The notes: generated by a model not told the origin, from the letters alone. Counted from the first letter of the stretch, positions 1 through 8,811 are shown. The stretch: 64,000 nucleotides of DNA from Bacillus solitudinis (GCF_002797395.1 NZ_KZ454943.1:4516253-4580252); one strand, 5' to 3'. A program made the numbers and translations.

Positions 1-2045
1 ATATCTGTTTGAACACGTTGTGCCATTTCCGTACTCTTAAGCGCATGTCCGCTCATCGTTTGAACTGTAGCTGACACTTCTTCTGAGCTTGCAGATATCT
101 GTTGAATGATTGCGGATACCCCTTGAACTTGGTCTGCGACACTATCAATTAAACCAACGAGTTCATTAAATTTATGGCCTGCATCCTCTACCCGTTGATT
201 TCCTTCCGTTACTTCCTGCTTTCCTGTTATAATTTTTTCAACAGTCAGCTTAGTTGAATGTTGAATTTTTGAAACAAGTGCACCGATTTCTTCTGTTGCT
301 TTTTGAGAGCGCTGTGACAATTTACGAACTTCATCCGCTACAACCGCAAAACCTAAGCCTTTTTCTCCTGCTCTTGCTGCTTCAATTGCCGCGTTTAGAG
401 CAAGTAAATTTGTTTGCGCAGATAAAGCGCTAATAATTTCTGTCACTTTAACAATTTGTGTGGCGTGTTCATCAAGTTCTTCTATCATTTCAGCTGATTC
501 ATTTACAACTTTATTTACCTGACCAATTTGCTTAACTGCATGTGTAATATATTCCTGCCCTTGCTTGGCTTCATCAATCATATTCATTGAATTATTCGAT
601 ACGTCTGAAGAAACCTCCGCAATTTTTTGAATATCCATTGTAATCGATTCAATGGCTACTACACTTTCCTCTGTACTAGCTGCTGTTTCACGAGATAGTT
701 GTGCCACTTCATTAATAATTTCCTTCGTCTGTATCGACAGTTCTTTATTATACGCAGAGTTCTCAGAAAGCTTGTTGGAAGACTTTGAAACGACTTCCGC
801 TGTACTTGATGCACTTACAATAATCGTTCGTATTCCCTCTACCATTTTACCCACAGACGTTAGTAAATCGCCAAGCTCATCTTTACGCTTCTTTTTCCCG
901 CCTGTTAGTTCCCGGACTGCTGCAAGATTACCAACTTCAACTTCCTGCATAACATTGGTTACTCGCTTTATGGCATTCGTCATGCCCGCTGAAAAAAATA
1001 AAGCCACAACAAGTGAAACAATAACCGTAATTAGTCCTATGAGTACAGTAATTGTAGCAATTTCTTTCGTTTCTGTCGTCAATTCTTCAATGGGAACATT
1101 TGAAGATAAAATCCAACCGCTTCCTTCAAGAAGTGTGGCTGTAATTAATTCGTTGTTTTCCGATACAAAAGTCCTAGTTTCAGGAAGTTCCATACTAATT
1201 AACTCATTAATATATTGAGCATTCTCATCTTCACCCTCGTTAAGTGCACGGCTTCTTGAAAGTAGGTTTCCTTGATAATTTACAATGGACACATAACCTG
1301 TTTCTCCTAAACTGATTCCATGAAGACTGTTATGAATCGAGTCATTCACTTCAATTAATAAAACCCCTAGTTCATCACCCGAAGTAACGCTATTTACCAT
1401 TCTACCAAGAATAAACTTGTCATTCGGAGTTGCTTCATTTTCTAACGTGAACCAATGCAAACGACCGCGACTATTTTTAATTTGTTCAATTCCAGCTTGA
1501 ACCTCTGGTAACTCAAAGTTAAGATTAGATTGAACTGTCTTATAAATATCATTTTCTGTAATAAGTGATAGGCCGGATAAATCTTTTCTTGTATTTACAA
1601 GATGTGTTAAATACTCTTGTATCTCTCGTTTTTGCGAAAACATATCAAAATCATTTTCTGCTTTATTTAAGTTTGCTAGTCCCTCATAAATATCACGAGA
1701 AGTAACGATAGATAAACTCAAATTTTCTATTTCCTTGATATTGCTAGCAAAGTTTTTACTGACTTGAACAATAAGTTCTTCAGTCACTTCACTCGTTTTA
1801 CTACTAATTATACTTGCAGAAGTATTATAAGAAATATAGCCAATAACAATGACTGGGACAATCGAGAATAGTAAGAACATAATTAAAAGTTTTCGACCAA
1901 TTTTCGATCCTTTGAATGCTGCATTTCTTCTTTCTTTTAACCTCGCTTTTTTGGGTCCGGTTTTCTTTTTGTTAGCTATGAGCCCTTTTTTTACCTTTAA
2001 TTTATTGGTAAATGATGTAAAAAACTTAGATAATTTCTTTTTCAA
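1..2045 (-). CDS. methyl-accepting chemotaxis protein (3' part outside window)
   Basis: Transmembrane chemoreceptor that passes ligand signals to the CheA/CheW kinase complex. I read the frame from the minus strand: TTG start at 2045 behind an AAAGGAAG ribosome-binding site, then 681 codons open to the window edge. After a Lys/Arg-rich cytoplasmic stretch of about 50 residues comes a membrane segment ([19 protein letters not shown]), an extracellular Cache-like sensor region, a second membrane segment ([21 protein letters not shown]), a HAMP linker and the signalling coiled coil. The coil contains the hairpin-tip signature ending in [13 protein letters not shown]. The family is certain and the ligand unknown. 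The long basic N-terminal tail before the first membrane segment is unusual. The C-terminal end lies to the left of the window. Confidence 0.95.
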   Translation of the reverse strand, partial: MKKKLSKFFTSFTNKLKVKKGLIANKKKTGPKKARLKERRNAAFKGSKIGRKLLIMFLLFSIVPVIVIGYISYNTSASIISSKTSEVTEELIVQVSKNFASNIKEIENLSLSIVTSRDIYEGLANLNKAENDFDMFSQKREIQEYLTHLVNTRKDLSGLSLITENDIYKTVQSNLNFELPEVQAGIEQIKNSRGRLHWFTLENEATPNDKFILGRMVNSVTSGDELGVLLIEVNDSIHNSLHGISLGETGYVSIVNYQGNLLSRSRALNEGEDENAQYINELISMELPETRTFVSENNELITATLLEGSGWILSSNVPIEELTTETKEIATITVLIGLITVIVSLVVALFFSAGMTNAIKRVTNVMQEVEVGNLAAVRELTGGKKKRKDELGDLLTSVGKMVEGIRTIIVSASSTAEVVSKSSNKLSENSAYNKELSIQTKEIINEVAQLSRETAASTEESVVAIESITMDIQKIAEVSSDVSNNSMNMIDEAKQGQEYITHAVKQIGQVNKVVNESAEMIEELDEHATQIVKVTEIISALSAQTNLLALNAAIEAARAGEKGLGFAVVADEVRKLSQRSQKATEEIGALVSKIQHSTKLTVEKIITGKQEVTEGNQRVEDAGHKFNELVGLIDSVADQVQGVSAIIQQISASSEEVSATVQTMSGHALKSTEMAQRVQTD

Positions 2046-2346
2046 TGGGAACTTCCTTTCTGTGCAGTATAGGATGATAAGATGGAAGCGCATACATAAA
2101 GTAACCGCTTACGCCATTTTATTAAAATACTATAAATCTAGTAAATAAAAGATTCATAGTAATTTTTAGAATTATAGGTTGAAATAACTAATTAATAAAT
2201 ACTATATCATATTTTCTTTTTACTTTTACATCTTTTTTTAGACTTTTTATAACACGTTTTAAGAACTTATCAAACAAAAAATGCCATAAAAACTCATTAA
2301 TTGAGCCTTTATGACACCATTTAAATTTTTTTACAAACCTTTTTTA
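2046..2346. other. AT-rich intergenic region upstream of the chemoreceptor
   Basis: No gene seen. It holds the receptor's 5' leader, an imperfect inverted repeat at 2129-2160 (ACTATAAATCT against AGATTCATAGT) and, at its left end for the neighbouring gene, the M32 terminator. I found no convincing sigma-D (motility) promoter. Confidence 0.4.
2272..2318 (-). terminator. rho-independent terminator of the M32 carboxypeptidase gene
   Basis: Read on the minus strand, TGTCATAAA and CTCA pair with TGAG and TTTATGGCA around an AT loop, followed by a T run. It lies just after the stop codon of the carboxypeptidase gene. Confidence 0.7.
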
Positions 2347-3864
2347 CTAGAAATGATATAAACCTTTATACTTTTTCTCAAGATATTGAACAAGTGGCTT
2401 TGAATTTATTCCACCACCAGTAATATCTCTAATGATTTCTGCGGGTTTTTTTGTTTTGCCATATTGATGAACATTTCGAGTTAACCATTTACGAATAGGA
2501 CTAAAATCCCCCTTGAAAATTAGTTCATCAAATGTTGGTAAATCTCTAATCATTGCTTCTTTTAATTGAGCGGCATAAATATAACCAAGTGCATAGGAAG
2601 GGAAATAACCAAAAGCACCGAAGGACCAATGAACATCTTGTAATACGCCTTCTCCGTCATGCGAAGGACGAATACCTAAATACTCTTCCATCTTTTCATT
2701 CCAGATATGTGGTAAATCCTTAACTTCAATTTGTCCTTCTAATAGAGCTTTTTCCAATTCGTAACGTAAAATAATATGTAAACAATAGGTTAATTCATCA
2801 CTCTCAATGCGAATTAGAGATGGCTTAGCTTCATTGATAGCAAAGTAAAATTCATCAAGGTTCACTCCATCAAATTGACCAGTGGAATATTCTTTTAATA
2901 GTGGATATTGTCTCTCCCAGAACCGTCGATTTTGACCGACAAACTTTTCCCAAAATAATGATTGTGATTCATGTATCCCCATTGATGTGCCGTCGCACAA
3001 AGGCGTACCTATTAAATCTTGTGAGATATTTTGTTCGTAAAGTGCATGACCACATTCATGAATTGTTCCAAAGAGAGCAAGTCTAAAATCATGTTCATTA
3101 TATTTTGTCGTGATACGAACATCATTTGGATTTAACCCAATTGCAAATGGATGAACCGTTTCATCTAATCGACCTGCGTTAAAATCATAACCAATATCTT
3201 TTAAAATCGCCATGTTTAAGCTTTTTTGTTTTTCTTTAGGAAAATGTTTGAATAAAAAGTCAGTCTGGGGTTGTTTTGAAGCTTCCATAACCCCTTTGAC
3301 TAGAGGAATGAGCTGATCCCGTAATTCACCGAATACACTGTCTAAAGTGTCTACAAAGACTCCTGGTTCGTAATCATCTAGCAATGTGTTATAAGGATGA
3401 TGTTCATAGCCCCAATAGCTAATGAAACGTTTTTTAAATGCTACTAATTTTTCAAGATTTGGTTGGAACAGGCTAAAATCTGACTTATCTTTAGCTTCTT
3501 CCCAAAGAGTCTCAGACTGCGATTGCAAAATTACATATTCTTTGTATTCTTCCTTTGGAATTTTCACATTTCGTTCAAATGCTCTATGACACTCTTCAAT
3601 TGTCTTCTTTGTGCGATCAGATAGTTCTTCATGGTTGCTTTCCTCTCTGAGCTCCCCTAAATAGGAAGCCATTTCCTCAGACGTCGATAATTGAAAAACT
3701 TCTGAAGACAGCGTTCCGATGACTTCAGAGCGCTGTGCCATTCCCTTTTTGGGAGCTCCAGTTCGAGAATCCCAAGCAAGTAAAGATAAAGCCTCATTAA
3801 AGTCTTCTATTTTTTTCACATAATCTAAGAAGCTTTTTTCCATTTTACTCATTCTTGTACTCAT
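2347..3864 (-). CDS. ypwA: M32 family metallocarboxypeptidase
   Basis: Zinc-dependent carboxypeptidase (Taq carboxypeptidase family) that removes C-terminal residues from peptides in the cytoplasm. The 505-residue protein carries the HEXXH zinc motif as HECGHALYEQ, the form typical of M32, and the family's usual length of about 500. Later motifs include GIHESQS and the conserved IRPSHDGEG segment. An upstream in-frame GTG at 3876 exists, but the ATG at 3864 sits 8 bases behind AAAGGTGG, so I chose the ATG. It is monocistronic, with its own terminator. The B. subtilis counterpart is YpwA. Confidence 0.93.
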   Translation of the reverse strand: MSTRMSKMEKSFLDYVKKIEDFNEALSLLAWDSRTGAPKKGMAQRSEVIGTLSSEVFQLSTSEEMASYLGELREESNHEELSDRTKKTIEECHRAFERNVKIPKEEYKEYVILQSQSETLWEEAKDKSDFSLFQPNLEKLVAFKKRFISYWGYEHHPYNTLLDDYEPGVFVDTLDSVFGELRDQLIPLVKGVMEASKQPQTDFLFKHFPKEKQKSLNMAILKDIGYDFNAGRLDETVHPFAIGLNPNDVRITTKYNEHDFRLALFGTIHECGHALYEQNISQDLIGTPLCDGTSMGIHESQSLFWEKFVGQNRRFWERQYPLLKEYSTGQFDGVNLDEFYFAINEAKPSLIRIESDELTYCLHIILRYELEKALLEGQIEVKDLPHIWNEKMEEYLGIRPSHDGEGVLQDVHWSFGAFGYFPSYALGYIYAAQLKEAMIRDLPTFDELIFKGDFSPIRKWLTRNVHQYGKTKKPAEIIRDITGGGINSKPLVQYLEKKYKGLYHF

Positions 3865-3980
3865 AAATGTAACCACCTTTCATCTCTCTTTCTAAAGTTT
3901 GACTACAATAGTGAGAATCCTTCTTTATTAACTAAAATTTTTATCTACCATTTAGGATTCATCTACTTAACCCTATGATA

Positions 3981-4006
3981 AAAAGCGCCTAAGTGGGCGC
4001 TTTTTC
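3981..4006 (-). terminator. terminator after the DUF2564-like gene
   Basis: AAAAAGCGCC and GGGCGCTTTTT form a GC-rich hairpin with T runs in both directions. It lies immediately after the stop of the minus-strand gene to its right and could also block transcription from the other side. Confidence 0.8.
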
Positions 4007-4269
4007 TATTTTTTAGCTTCTTTTAGTTGATGATCCGTTCTCTCAATTATTTCTTCAGCTAACTCTAGAAATTGTTCATCAAGACCCGTTTGATGAGTCA
4101 CCGCTTCCTGATATCGATGCTTGGCTTGGTTTAGTGCATCGGTAGCAGCCTTTAATTGGTCACCATCCATACTCATAGTAGCTTGACCAACCATATGTTC
4201 GGCTGACTTAATCGCCATCTCAACTTGTTTTAAGTCATTAAAACCTGTGTTTACATTATGATTAAACAT
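4006..4269 (-). CDS. small conserved helical protein, DUF2564-like
   Basis: An 87-residue, mostly alpha-helical soluble protein without a signal peptide. The segment AIKSAEHMVGQATMSMD followed by a second helix rich in Ala, Gln and Glu resembles the Bacillus-specific DUF2564 family as I remember it. No catalytic motif is visible and the function is unknown. It has a good AAGGGGGAGG-type ribosome-binding site and a strong terminator, so it is a real monocistronic gene. Confidence 0.7.
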   Translation of the reverse strand: MFNHNVNTGFNDLKQVEMAIKSAEHMVGQATMSMDGDQLKAATDALNQAKHRYQEAVTHQTGLDEQFLELAEEIIERTDHQLKEAKK

Positions 4270-4768
4270 GGTTTGACCTCCCCCTTTCTTTTAACCTCCA
4301 CAATAGTTTATGTATTTTAATATTTAATATTCGTTTCTATGTTTACATAACTTTATTATTGTTAACAAATTTTTATGCAAATTAAAAGCGACCTCTTATC
4401 CTTATTTGGATAAAAGGCCGCCTACCCTATTTCATCAATCATACTTTTTCTTAATCCCTTCTACAATACAATATGTTTTATTTTTTGAATTCCCCATGTA
4501 CCCGTCTTCGACTTATATAAGGTACACTTCGCTTACGTATGTCATTGGAATCACGTCCTTTCGTGTGTAACACTTATGCGCAACCAACTAAGTATACGTG
4601 CATTTCCACTTGTGTTTTCTCCTTTCTTTAAGATAAGTTAATCTTAATAAAATATTTATCTTTTGTAAATATTCTAAATATTGCGTTTTGGGCTTTTTTT
4701 GTACAAAAACTTCTCTTTTTCTTTAAATATCTCTTTAAATCACAATCTTTCGAAAATTTAAAATATAA
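4270..4768. other. 500-base intergenic region with a possible small minus-strand transcript
   Basis: No long reading frame. On the minus strand, AAAGAAAGGAG at about 4628 precedes a GTG-started 11-codon frame, AAAGGACGTG precedes a 10-codon frame, and a 20-codon frame beginning MGNSKNK follows. All are read towards a hairpin at 4383-4425. Each frame is too short to call as a gene. See findings. Confidence 0.3.
4383..4425 (-). terminator. hairpin with T tail in a gene-free region
   Basis: On the minus strand GCGGCCTTTTATCC pairs imperfectly with GGATAAGAGGTCGC and is followed by TTTTAAT. No long gene lies upstream, so it suggests a small RNA or peptide transcript from 4430-4680, or a remnant of one. 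Confidence 0.5.
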
Positions 4769-4805
4769 AATAAACACCATAACCATCTAGGGTTATGGTG
4801 TATTT
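4769..4805 (-). terminator. terminator of the THUMP methyltransferase gene
   Basis: ACACCATAACC and GGTTATGGTGT form a perfect 11-base-pair stem, followed on the minus strand by TTATTTTA. It directly follows the methyltransferase stop codon. Confidence 0.85.
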
Positions 4806-4808
4806 GGT

Positions 4809-5951
4809 TTACTCTTGACGTGGTGGGCGTGGACCAAAGTATTGATAATAGTCTGTTTTTAAATTTCCGTTATACAGTTTTCGTTTTTTGGTTGCCTTTT
4901 TGCCATACACGTTCTCAAAACCCTCATGTGACGTTAAGATATAAACGGACCATGTGTCGAGATGCTGTTGGAACGTTTTTCCCATGTCACGGTACATACG
5001 TTCGACTTCATTTAGTTCACCAATACGTTCACCATATGGTGGATTCCCAACCAAAATGCCATATTTTCCTCTATGTCTAAAATCTTTTACTTGCATTTGC
5101 TTAAATGTTATTAGTTCTCCAAAACCTGCTTCTTTTGCATTATTTTGAGCAAGATCCACACTGCGATGATCAATATCAGTTCCAAGAATATCTAAGGGTT
5201 GATCGTAGTTAGCCATATCTTCAACCTCTTGTCTAGCTAAATCCCACTTGGCTTGTCCAATAAAGTGCCAATTCTCTGAAACAAATTCGCGATTAAATCC
5301 CGGGGCAATATTTTGACCAATCATTGCTGCTTCAATTGGAAGAGTCCCTGAACCGCAGAACGGATCTGCAAATGGACGTTCTGGTTTCCAAGTTGTTAAC
5401 ATAATCATCGCCGCGGCTAAGGTTTCCTTTAATGGAGCCTCATTGTGCAAATAACGGTACCCTCTTTTATGTAAACCTACTCCGCTTGTATCAAGGGTTA
5501 ACGTAGCAACATCTTTATGCAGGGCCACTTCAATTCTATAATAGGGCCCGTCCTCATCAAACCATTCGATGTTATGACGCTTTTTCATGCTTTCCACAAC
5601 TGCCTTTTTTACAATGGCTTGACAATCAGAAACACTAAAAAGCTGTGATTTAACCGATTTACCTATTACGGGAAACTCCGCATCCACAGGAATAAAGTCA
5701 GGCCAAGGAAGAGCTTTTGTTTTTTCAAATAGCTCATCAAACGTATAAGCTTTAAATTCACCAATTTTTAATTTGACTCGGTCTGCTGTTCTTAGCCATA
5801 AATTGGCGCGTGGAATCGCACTAACATCAGCTGTAAACGTCACTTTGCCATTTTCAACTTGAACCTCTTCATACCCTAAATCTTTAACCTCACGGGCCAC
5901 TAGAGCCTCTAATCCCATTGTTGCTGTTGCTATTAACGTTACTTTTTCCAT
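4809..5951 (-). CDS. ypsC: THUMP-domain class I RNA N2-guanine methyltransferase
   Basis: Predicted SAM-dependent methyltransferase of the RlmK/L (YpsC) family, which modifies a guanine in 23S rRNA. The 380-residue protein has an N-terminal ferredoxin-like/THUMP region (to about 160), the SAM-binding motif DPFCGSGTLPIEAAMIG and the catalytic NPPYGERIGE motif typical of N2-guanine or N6-adenine enzymes. The frame can be extended 26 codons upstream, but ATG 5951 has AAGGGG nine bases before it and begins with the family's MEKVTLIAT. It sits next to rnpB as in B. subtilis. The exact target base is inferred from the family. Confidence 0.92.
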   Translation of the reverse strand: MEKVTLIATATMGLEALVAREVKDLGYEEVQVENGKVTFTADVSAIPRANLWLRTADRVKLKIGEFKAYTFDELFEKTKALPWPDFIPVDAEFPVIGKSVKSQLFSVSDCQAIVKKAVVESMKKRHNIEWFDEDGPYYRIEVALHKDVATLTLDTSGVGLHKRGYRYLHNEAPLKETLAAAMIMLTTWKPERPFADPFCGSGTLPIEAAMIGQNIAPGFNREFVSENWHFIGQAKWDLARQEVEDMANYDQPLDILGTDIDHRSVDLAQNNAKEAGFGELITFKQMQVKDFRHRGKYGILVGNPPYGERIGELNEVERMYRDMGKTFQQHLDTWSVYILTSHEGFENVYGKKATKKRKLYNGNLKTDYYQYFGPRPPRQE

Positions 5952-6041
5952 AAAATAAAACCCCTTATGTAGATATGCATTATTACTATAAGTGTAACCC
6001 GTTTTTATAAGAATCTTCAACATTGTCAACTATTTTATAAA

Positions 6042-6075
6042 CTGTCGTCGCCAACGAGTTGTCGACTATATGAAA
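6042..6075. repeat. 34-base direct repeat, copy 1
   Basis: Identical over 34 bases to 6097-6130, starting CTGTCGTCGCC and ending CGACTATATGAAA. It lies between the rnpB terminator and the methyltransferase gene. A degenerate half copy (TTGTCAACTATTTTATAAA) precedes it at about 6023-6041. Confidence 0.9.
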
Positions 6076-6096
6076 GATAAGCCTCTCTTCGTTCGG

Positions 6097-6130
6097 CTGT
6101 CGTCGCCAACGAGTTGTCGACTATATGAAA
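6097..6130. repeat. 34-base direct repeat, copy 2
   Basis: Second exact copy of the 6042-6075 sequence, 55 bases downstream in the same orientation. Its end abuts the rnpB terminator hairpin. Confidence 0.9.
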
Positions 6131-6154
6131 AAAACCCCTTTTGAGGGGATTTCT
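6127..6154 (-). terminator. terminator of rnpB
   Basis: On the minus strand ATCCCCT, AAAA loop, AGGGG then seven Ts. It lies about 20 bases beyond the 3' end of the RNase P RNA. Confidence 0.85.
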
Positions 6155-6171
6155 CGTGTCGCATTGATATC

Positions 6172-6578
6172 ATCATTAAACATTCGATAAGCCATGTTCT
6201 GTTCCTTAGTACTGCAAACGGTGATGAACCTCGTACTCCGGTGGTAACCATCTATCTACAAGGATGTTTCCTTGTCCTTCATCGTCGTTGAATTCCGATA
6301 ATGAAAATTCCCCTACCAAATTTGGGTTTCTCGCTCGAGGGGTTTACCTCGTTCCACTCCGTTTGTTTCCAAACGGACTACGTCACTGTGGCACTTTCAA
6401 AGACATCACACCATATCTAAAAAGACGTAGGTGCTTATCTTGCCGTTAGTCCAGTCGAAACCAAACTACCCTAGCTTATGAATTGGCTAGGCACGAACAC
6501 TACGGGCATCTCAGCCTGTGCGAGCATGGACTTTCCTCTACATGCAAAGCATGCAGCGATTACCTGAATGCTTAATTA
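6172..6578 (-). ncRNA. rnpB: RNase P RNA, class B (Bacillus type)
   Basis: Catalytic RNA subunit of RNase P, which trims the 5' ends of tRNA precursors. On the minus strand it shows the universal core segments: GGTAATCGCTGC near the 5' end, GAGGAAAGTCCATGCTCGCAC, TGAGATGCCCGTAGTGTTCG, AAAGTGCCACAGTGACG, TGGAACGAGGTAAACCCC, CGAGCGAGAAACCCAAATT and GAGTACGAGGTTCATCACCG. The ends pair to form helix P1 (TTAAGCATTC with GAATGTTTAA). Length of about 405 nucleotides and the layout match the class B RNA of Bacillus. Ends are set from P1 and are approximate by a few bases. Confidence 0.97.
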
Positions 6579-6597
6579 GTCAAAAGCGACAATTTCA

Positions 6598-6626
6598 ATT
6601 ATAACTGTAAACACGCTCAGAATCAA
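6598..6626 (-). promoter_or_regulatory. sigma-A promoter of rnpB
   Basis: Minus strand TTGATT, 17-base spacer, TATAAT. It is placed to start transcription about 15 bases before the mature RNase P RNA 5' end. Confidence 0.8.
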
Positions 6627-6635
6627 TAGGACAGA

Positions 6636-7031
6636 TTATTTTTTAGAGTCCTTAATTGCTTGACGAGCTAATTCATCCGCATTTTTGTTTTGTTTACTTG
6701 GGATCCACTTAATAAAAAACAGTTCGAATTGATCAATGAGAACTAATGCTTGTTCTAAATATTCTTGATACCGTTTGTTTTTTACATACCGTCGTTCAAT
6801 TGCATCGTCAATTAGCTGAGAATCTGTACGGAAGGACGCCTTTGTTACCCCTTGCTGGAGGCATAAATCCAAACCTCTAATAAGGGCCTCGTATTCTGCT
6901 TCATGGTTAGACATCTCACCTAAAGGAATCGCATGTCGTTCAACCCGGCCATCTTTAAAGTTAATGAAGACTCCTGCACCAGAAGGACCTGGATTACCTG
7001 CACTAGCTCCATCAACATACACCTCAATCAA
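6636..7031 (-). CDS. ypeP: RNase HI-like protein
   Basis: Member of the RNase HI/reverse-transcriptase-like fold, about 131 residues. The four carboxylates expected for RNase H metal binding can be seen: VDGASAGNPG, the Glu in NHEAEYEALIRG, the Asp in FRTDSQL and the Asp in NADELARQA. Cleavage of RNA in RNA/DNA hybrids is therefore plausible. An upstream GTG at 7040 directly abuts the ribosome-binding site. The TTG at 7031, eight bases behind AAGGAG, is a better start. It resembles B. subtilis YpeP; whether it is active in vivo is not known from sequence. Confidence 0.85.
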   Translation of the reverse strand: MIEVYVDGASAGNPGPSGAGVFINFKDGRVERHAIPLGEMSNHEAEYEALIRGLDLCLQQGVTKASFRTDSQLIDDAIERRYVKNKRYQEYLEQALVLIDQFELFFIKWIPSKQNKNADELARQAIKDSKK

Positions 7032-7057
7032 GCAATCCACTCCTTACTCCAAAACAA

Positions 7058-7369
7058 TTACTCGTACAACTTGCTCCCAAATACTTGCTTTTCAAGATTT
7101 GATAAGCGTTGAAGTATATCGTAATTCGTACTACCAACTGTCGGTGCTGCGGCTTGTCTTTGCGGACGCTCAGCAAGCTTCTTCACTTCACGCTTAAGTT
7201 GTTGATTTTCAAGTTCTAGTTGTTCAATGCTTCGTTGAAACGCTTCATAATCTTGAATGATCGCATCTAAAAACTTATCTACCTCATCAGGATTATAGCC
7301 TCTCATGCTTGATTTAAAATCTTTATTTAAAATGTCTTTTGCTGATAAACGAATTTCTTGATTTTGCAA
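7058..7369 (-). CDS. gpsB: cell division/cell wall coordinator GpsB
   Basis: Small coiled-coil protein, paralogous to DivIVA, that docks at the septum and shuttles penicillin-binding proteins between lateral wall and division site. The N-terminal membrane-targeting domain carries [18 protein letters not shown] followed by [11 protein letters not shown] coiled coil then spans about residues 35-68, and a C-terminal trimerisation helix ([16 protein letters not shown]) ends the 103-residue protein. Start is TTG behind GAGGTG. It lies between ypsA and ypeP/rnpB as in Bacillus subtilis. Confidence 0.95.
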   Translation of the reverse strand: MQNQEIRLSAKDILNKDFKSSMRGYNPDEVDKFLDAIIQDYEAFQRSIEQLELENQQLKREVKKLAERPQRQAAAPTVGSTNYDILQRLSNLEKQVFGSKLYE

Positions 7370-7455
7370 AATTAATCACCTCAATCACGGATAAGAACAC
7401 TGTTATTCTCTTTTATTTTTTCAAAAGTTAGTGAGAATGTCAATTTGATTTATTT

Positions 7456-8019
7456 CTAAGTCCAATTTTTTGGATTTTCGTGAATTTCGTCCTGTACCAA
7501 AAGGTCTAAGTCTTGAGGAGTTATTAAGATTATGGGAAAGTCATTTTTTTCCTGTTTCTTTTTAGCAATATCCAAATAATACAAAGGAGAACCAGGCTTG
7601 TCCTCGTCAAATAAGATAAGCAATCCATCGGCTTTTGAAATAATGAATTCGTTTTTCAAACGAAGCTGTGTAGGGTTCTCATAGGGTCTTTTCGTAATAC
7701 TATCTACAAAATCAGCTTGATTAATAATTTCTGTATAAAATAATTTTGTTGTTTCCTGCCATCGTTCCTCTTGGTTTAAAAATGGCGTAAGTACCGCAAG
7801 CTGTATATGTGGATATTCTTTTTTCAAGTCTATTACCACTTCGGCTGCCCACAATTCTACTCCAAGCTGACCACTGATAATGAACCATTCGATACCATCA
7901 TCAACCAACTCTCTTATTCTTTGTTCTAACGCTTTTTTTATAAAACGGATTCCTTGATGCTTCTGATCAAATATTCCTAATTCATGTGCTTTATAACCAG
8001 TGATAGCTATTGTTTTCAA
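7456..8019 (-). CDS. ypsA: YpsA family protein (DUF1273, SLOG superfamily)
   Basis: A 187-residue Rossmann-like protein beginning with ITGYKAHELGIF and containing the glycine motif FIISGQLGVELWAAEVV typical of the YpsA/DUF1273 family. B. subtilis YpsA is linked to cell division and oxidative stress, and its SLOG fold suggests nucleotide binding. It is encoded just upstream of gpsB in the same direction. TTG start behind GAGGGGGG. Confidence 0.92.
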   Translation of the reverse strand: MKTIAITGYKAHELGIFDQKHQGIRFIKKALEQRIRELVDDGIEWFIISGQLGVELWAAEVVIDLKKEYPHIQLAVLTPFLNQEERWQETTKLFYTEIINQADFVDSITKRPYENPTQLRLKNEFIISKADGLLILFDEDKPGSPLYYLDIAKKKQEKNDFPIILITPQDLDLLVQDEIHENPKNWT

Positions 8020-8045
8020 GAAATCCCCCCTCGACCCATTTGGTG

Positions 8046-8073
8046 AAAAGGAGCGAACTAACTAGTTCGCTCC
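8046..8073 (-). terminator. terminator of cotD
   Basis: GAGCGAAC and GTTCGCTC form a perfect stem around an AACTA-type loop, followed on the minus strand by CTTTTC. It follows the cotD stop codon. Confidence 0.75.
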
Positions 8074-8083
8074 CTAAACAATA

Positions 8084-8590
8084 TTAGCATCCACAAGGTT
8101 TGTGACCAAAGCCTTTAGTATGAGCCCCAGCAACCTGACCTGGGAACGGCTTCATGCCTTTTCCATATCCAGCCATACCTGCACCTGGTCCTGGATATGG
8201 CTTCATGCCTTTTCCGTATCCAGCCATACCTGGACCGTTTGTTGCTGCACCAGCTACTGTGCCTGGCATTGCACCCATTCCTGGTCCCATTGGAGCCATC
8301 GGGCCAGCACCCATTCCAGGAGCATAAGGTGGCGTTGCAGCACCTGCTACTTGAGATGGAAACGGTGGTGGGGTAGGGGCAACAAATTGCTGGTTAGTAA
8401 TGTTTTGAGCAAATGATTGAGTATGTGGGAAGCTGTGAACATGTTTGTATACATGGTTTGTCACATTTGTTGTATGAGACGGATGAATTTCCGGTACCAC
8501 ATATTCACACGTATTTTGAACAACATTACACTTCGTTGGATGAACCACTGCTGGCATCACCTGACATTTTGCGGGTCGTTTACCGAACAT
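8084..8590 (-). CDS. cotD: spore coat protein CotD family
   Basis: Inner spore coat protein, made late in sporulation. From ATG 8590 (AAAGGAGG upstream) it is 168 residues. The N-terminal half has the Cys/His-rich CotD signature (CQVMPAVVHPTKCNVVQNT, then IHPSHTTNVTNHVYKHVH). The C-terminal half is a Gly/Pro/Met-rich low-complexity tail with two tandem copies of AGYGKGMKP and a third degenerate one, ending HKPCGC. The Gly-rich tail makes it longer than B. subtilis CotD (about 75 residues). Its position beside mrfB and ypsA matches B. subtilis. Confidence 0.9.
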   Translation of the reverse strand: MFGKRPAKCQVMPAVVHPTKCNVVQNTCEYVVPEIHPSHTTNVTNHVYKHVHSFPHTQSFAQNITNQQFVAPTPPPFPSQVAGAATPPYAPGMGAGPMAPMGPGMGAMPGTVAGAATNGPGMAGYGKGMKPYPGPGAGMAGYGKGMKPFPGQVAGAHTKGFGHKPCGC

Positions 8591-8691
8591 AAAATATTTC
8601 CTCCTTTTTAGTTGAGTCAATATTAATCTATGTCGCAAACCCGATTAGTGTACTAGTTGTTTAACCTAATTATCCGCAATTATCCTAAAAA

Positions 8692-8811
8692 TTAAGAGTT
8701 TGGGTTTTCGACTATATGAATATTATAATCTGGGCTATCTCTTAATTCATTCGATATAAAAAGCGTTAGTCCTATCATAACAAAAAACAAAATTAATAAT
8801 GTACGATTCAT
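8692..8811 (-). CDS. possible 39-residue membrane peptide
   Basis: Minus-strand ATG at 8811 opens a 39-codon frame. It begins MNRTLLILFFVMIGLTLFI, a single hydrophobic span, and then has a short charged tail. The ribosome-binding site is weak (GAAAGAGTG) and I see no clear terminator. A competing 66-codon frame in another register overlaps it. Hydrophobic segment plus charged tail is typical of small membrane proteins, but this remains a candidate only. Confidence 0.35.
   Translation of the reverse strand: MNRTLLILFFVMIGLTLFISNELRDSPDYNIHIVENPNS

Noticed and set aside
652-1218. 188-codon plus-strand frame
   Set aside because: It is the antisense shadow of the chemoreceptor gene, which reads as a continuous, highly conserved signalling domain on the minus strand.
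2129-2160. Inverted repeat as a regulator operator for the chemoreceptor
   Set aside because: The arms have mismatches in a very AT-rich region, where such pairing is expected by chance.
6264-6449. 61-codon plus-strand frame, and a minus-strand frame at 6066-6251
   Set aside because: Both overlap the RNase P RNA and its terminator and have no ribosome-binding site.
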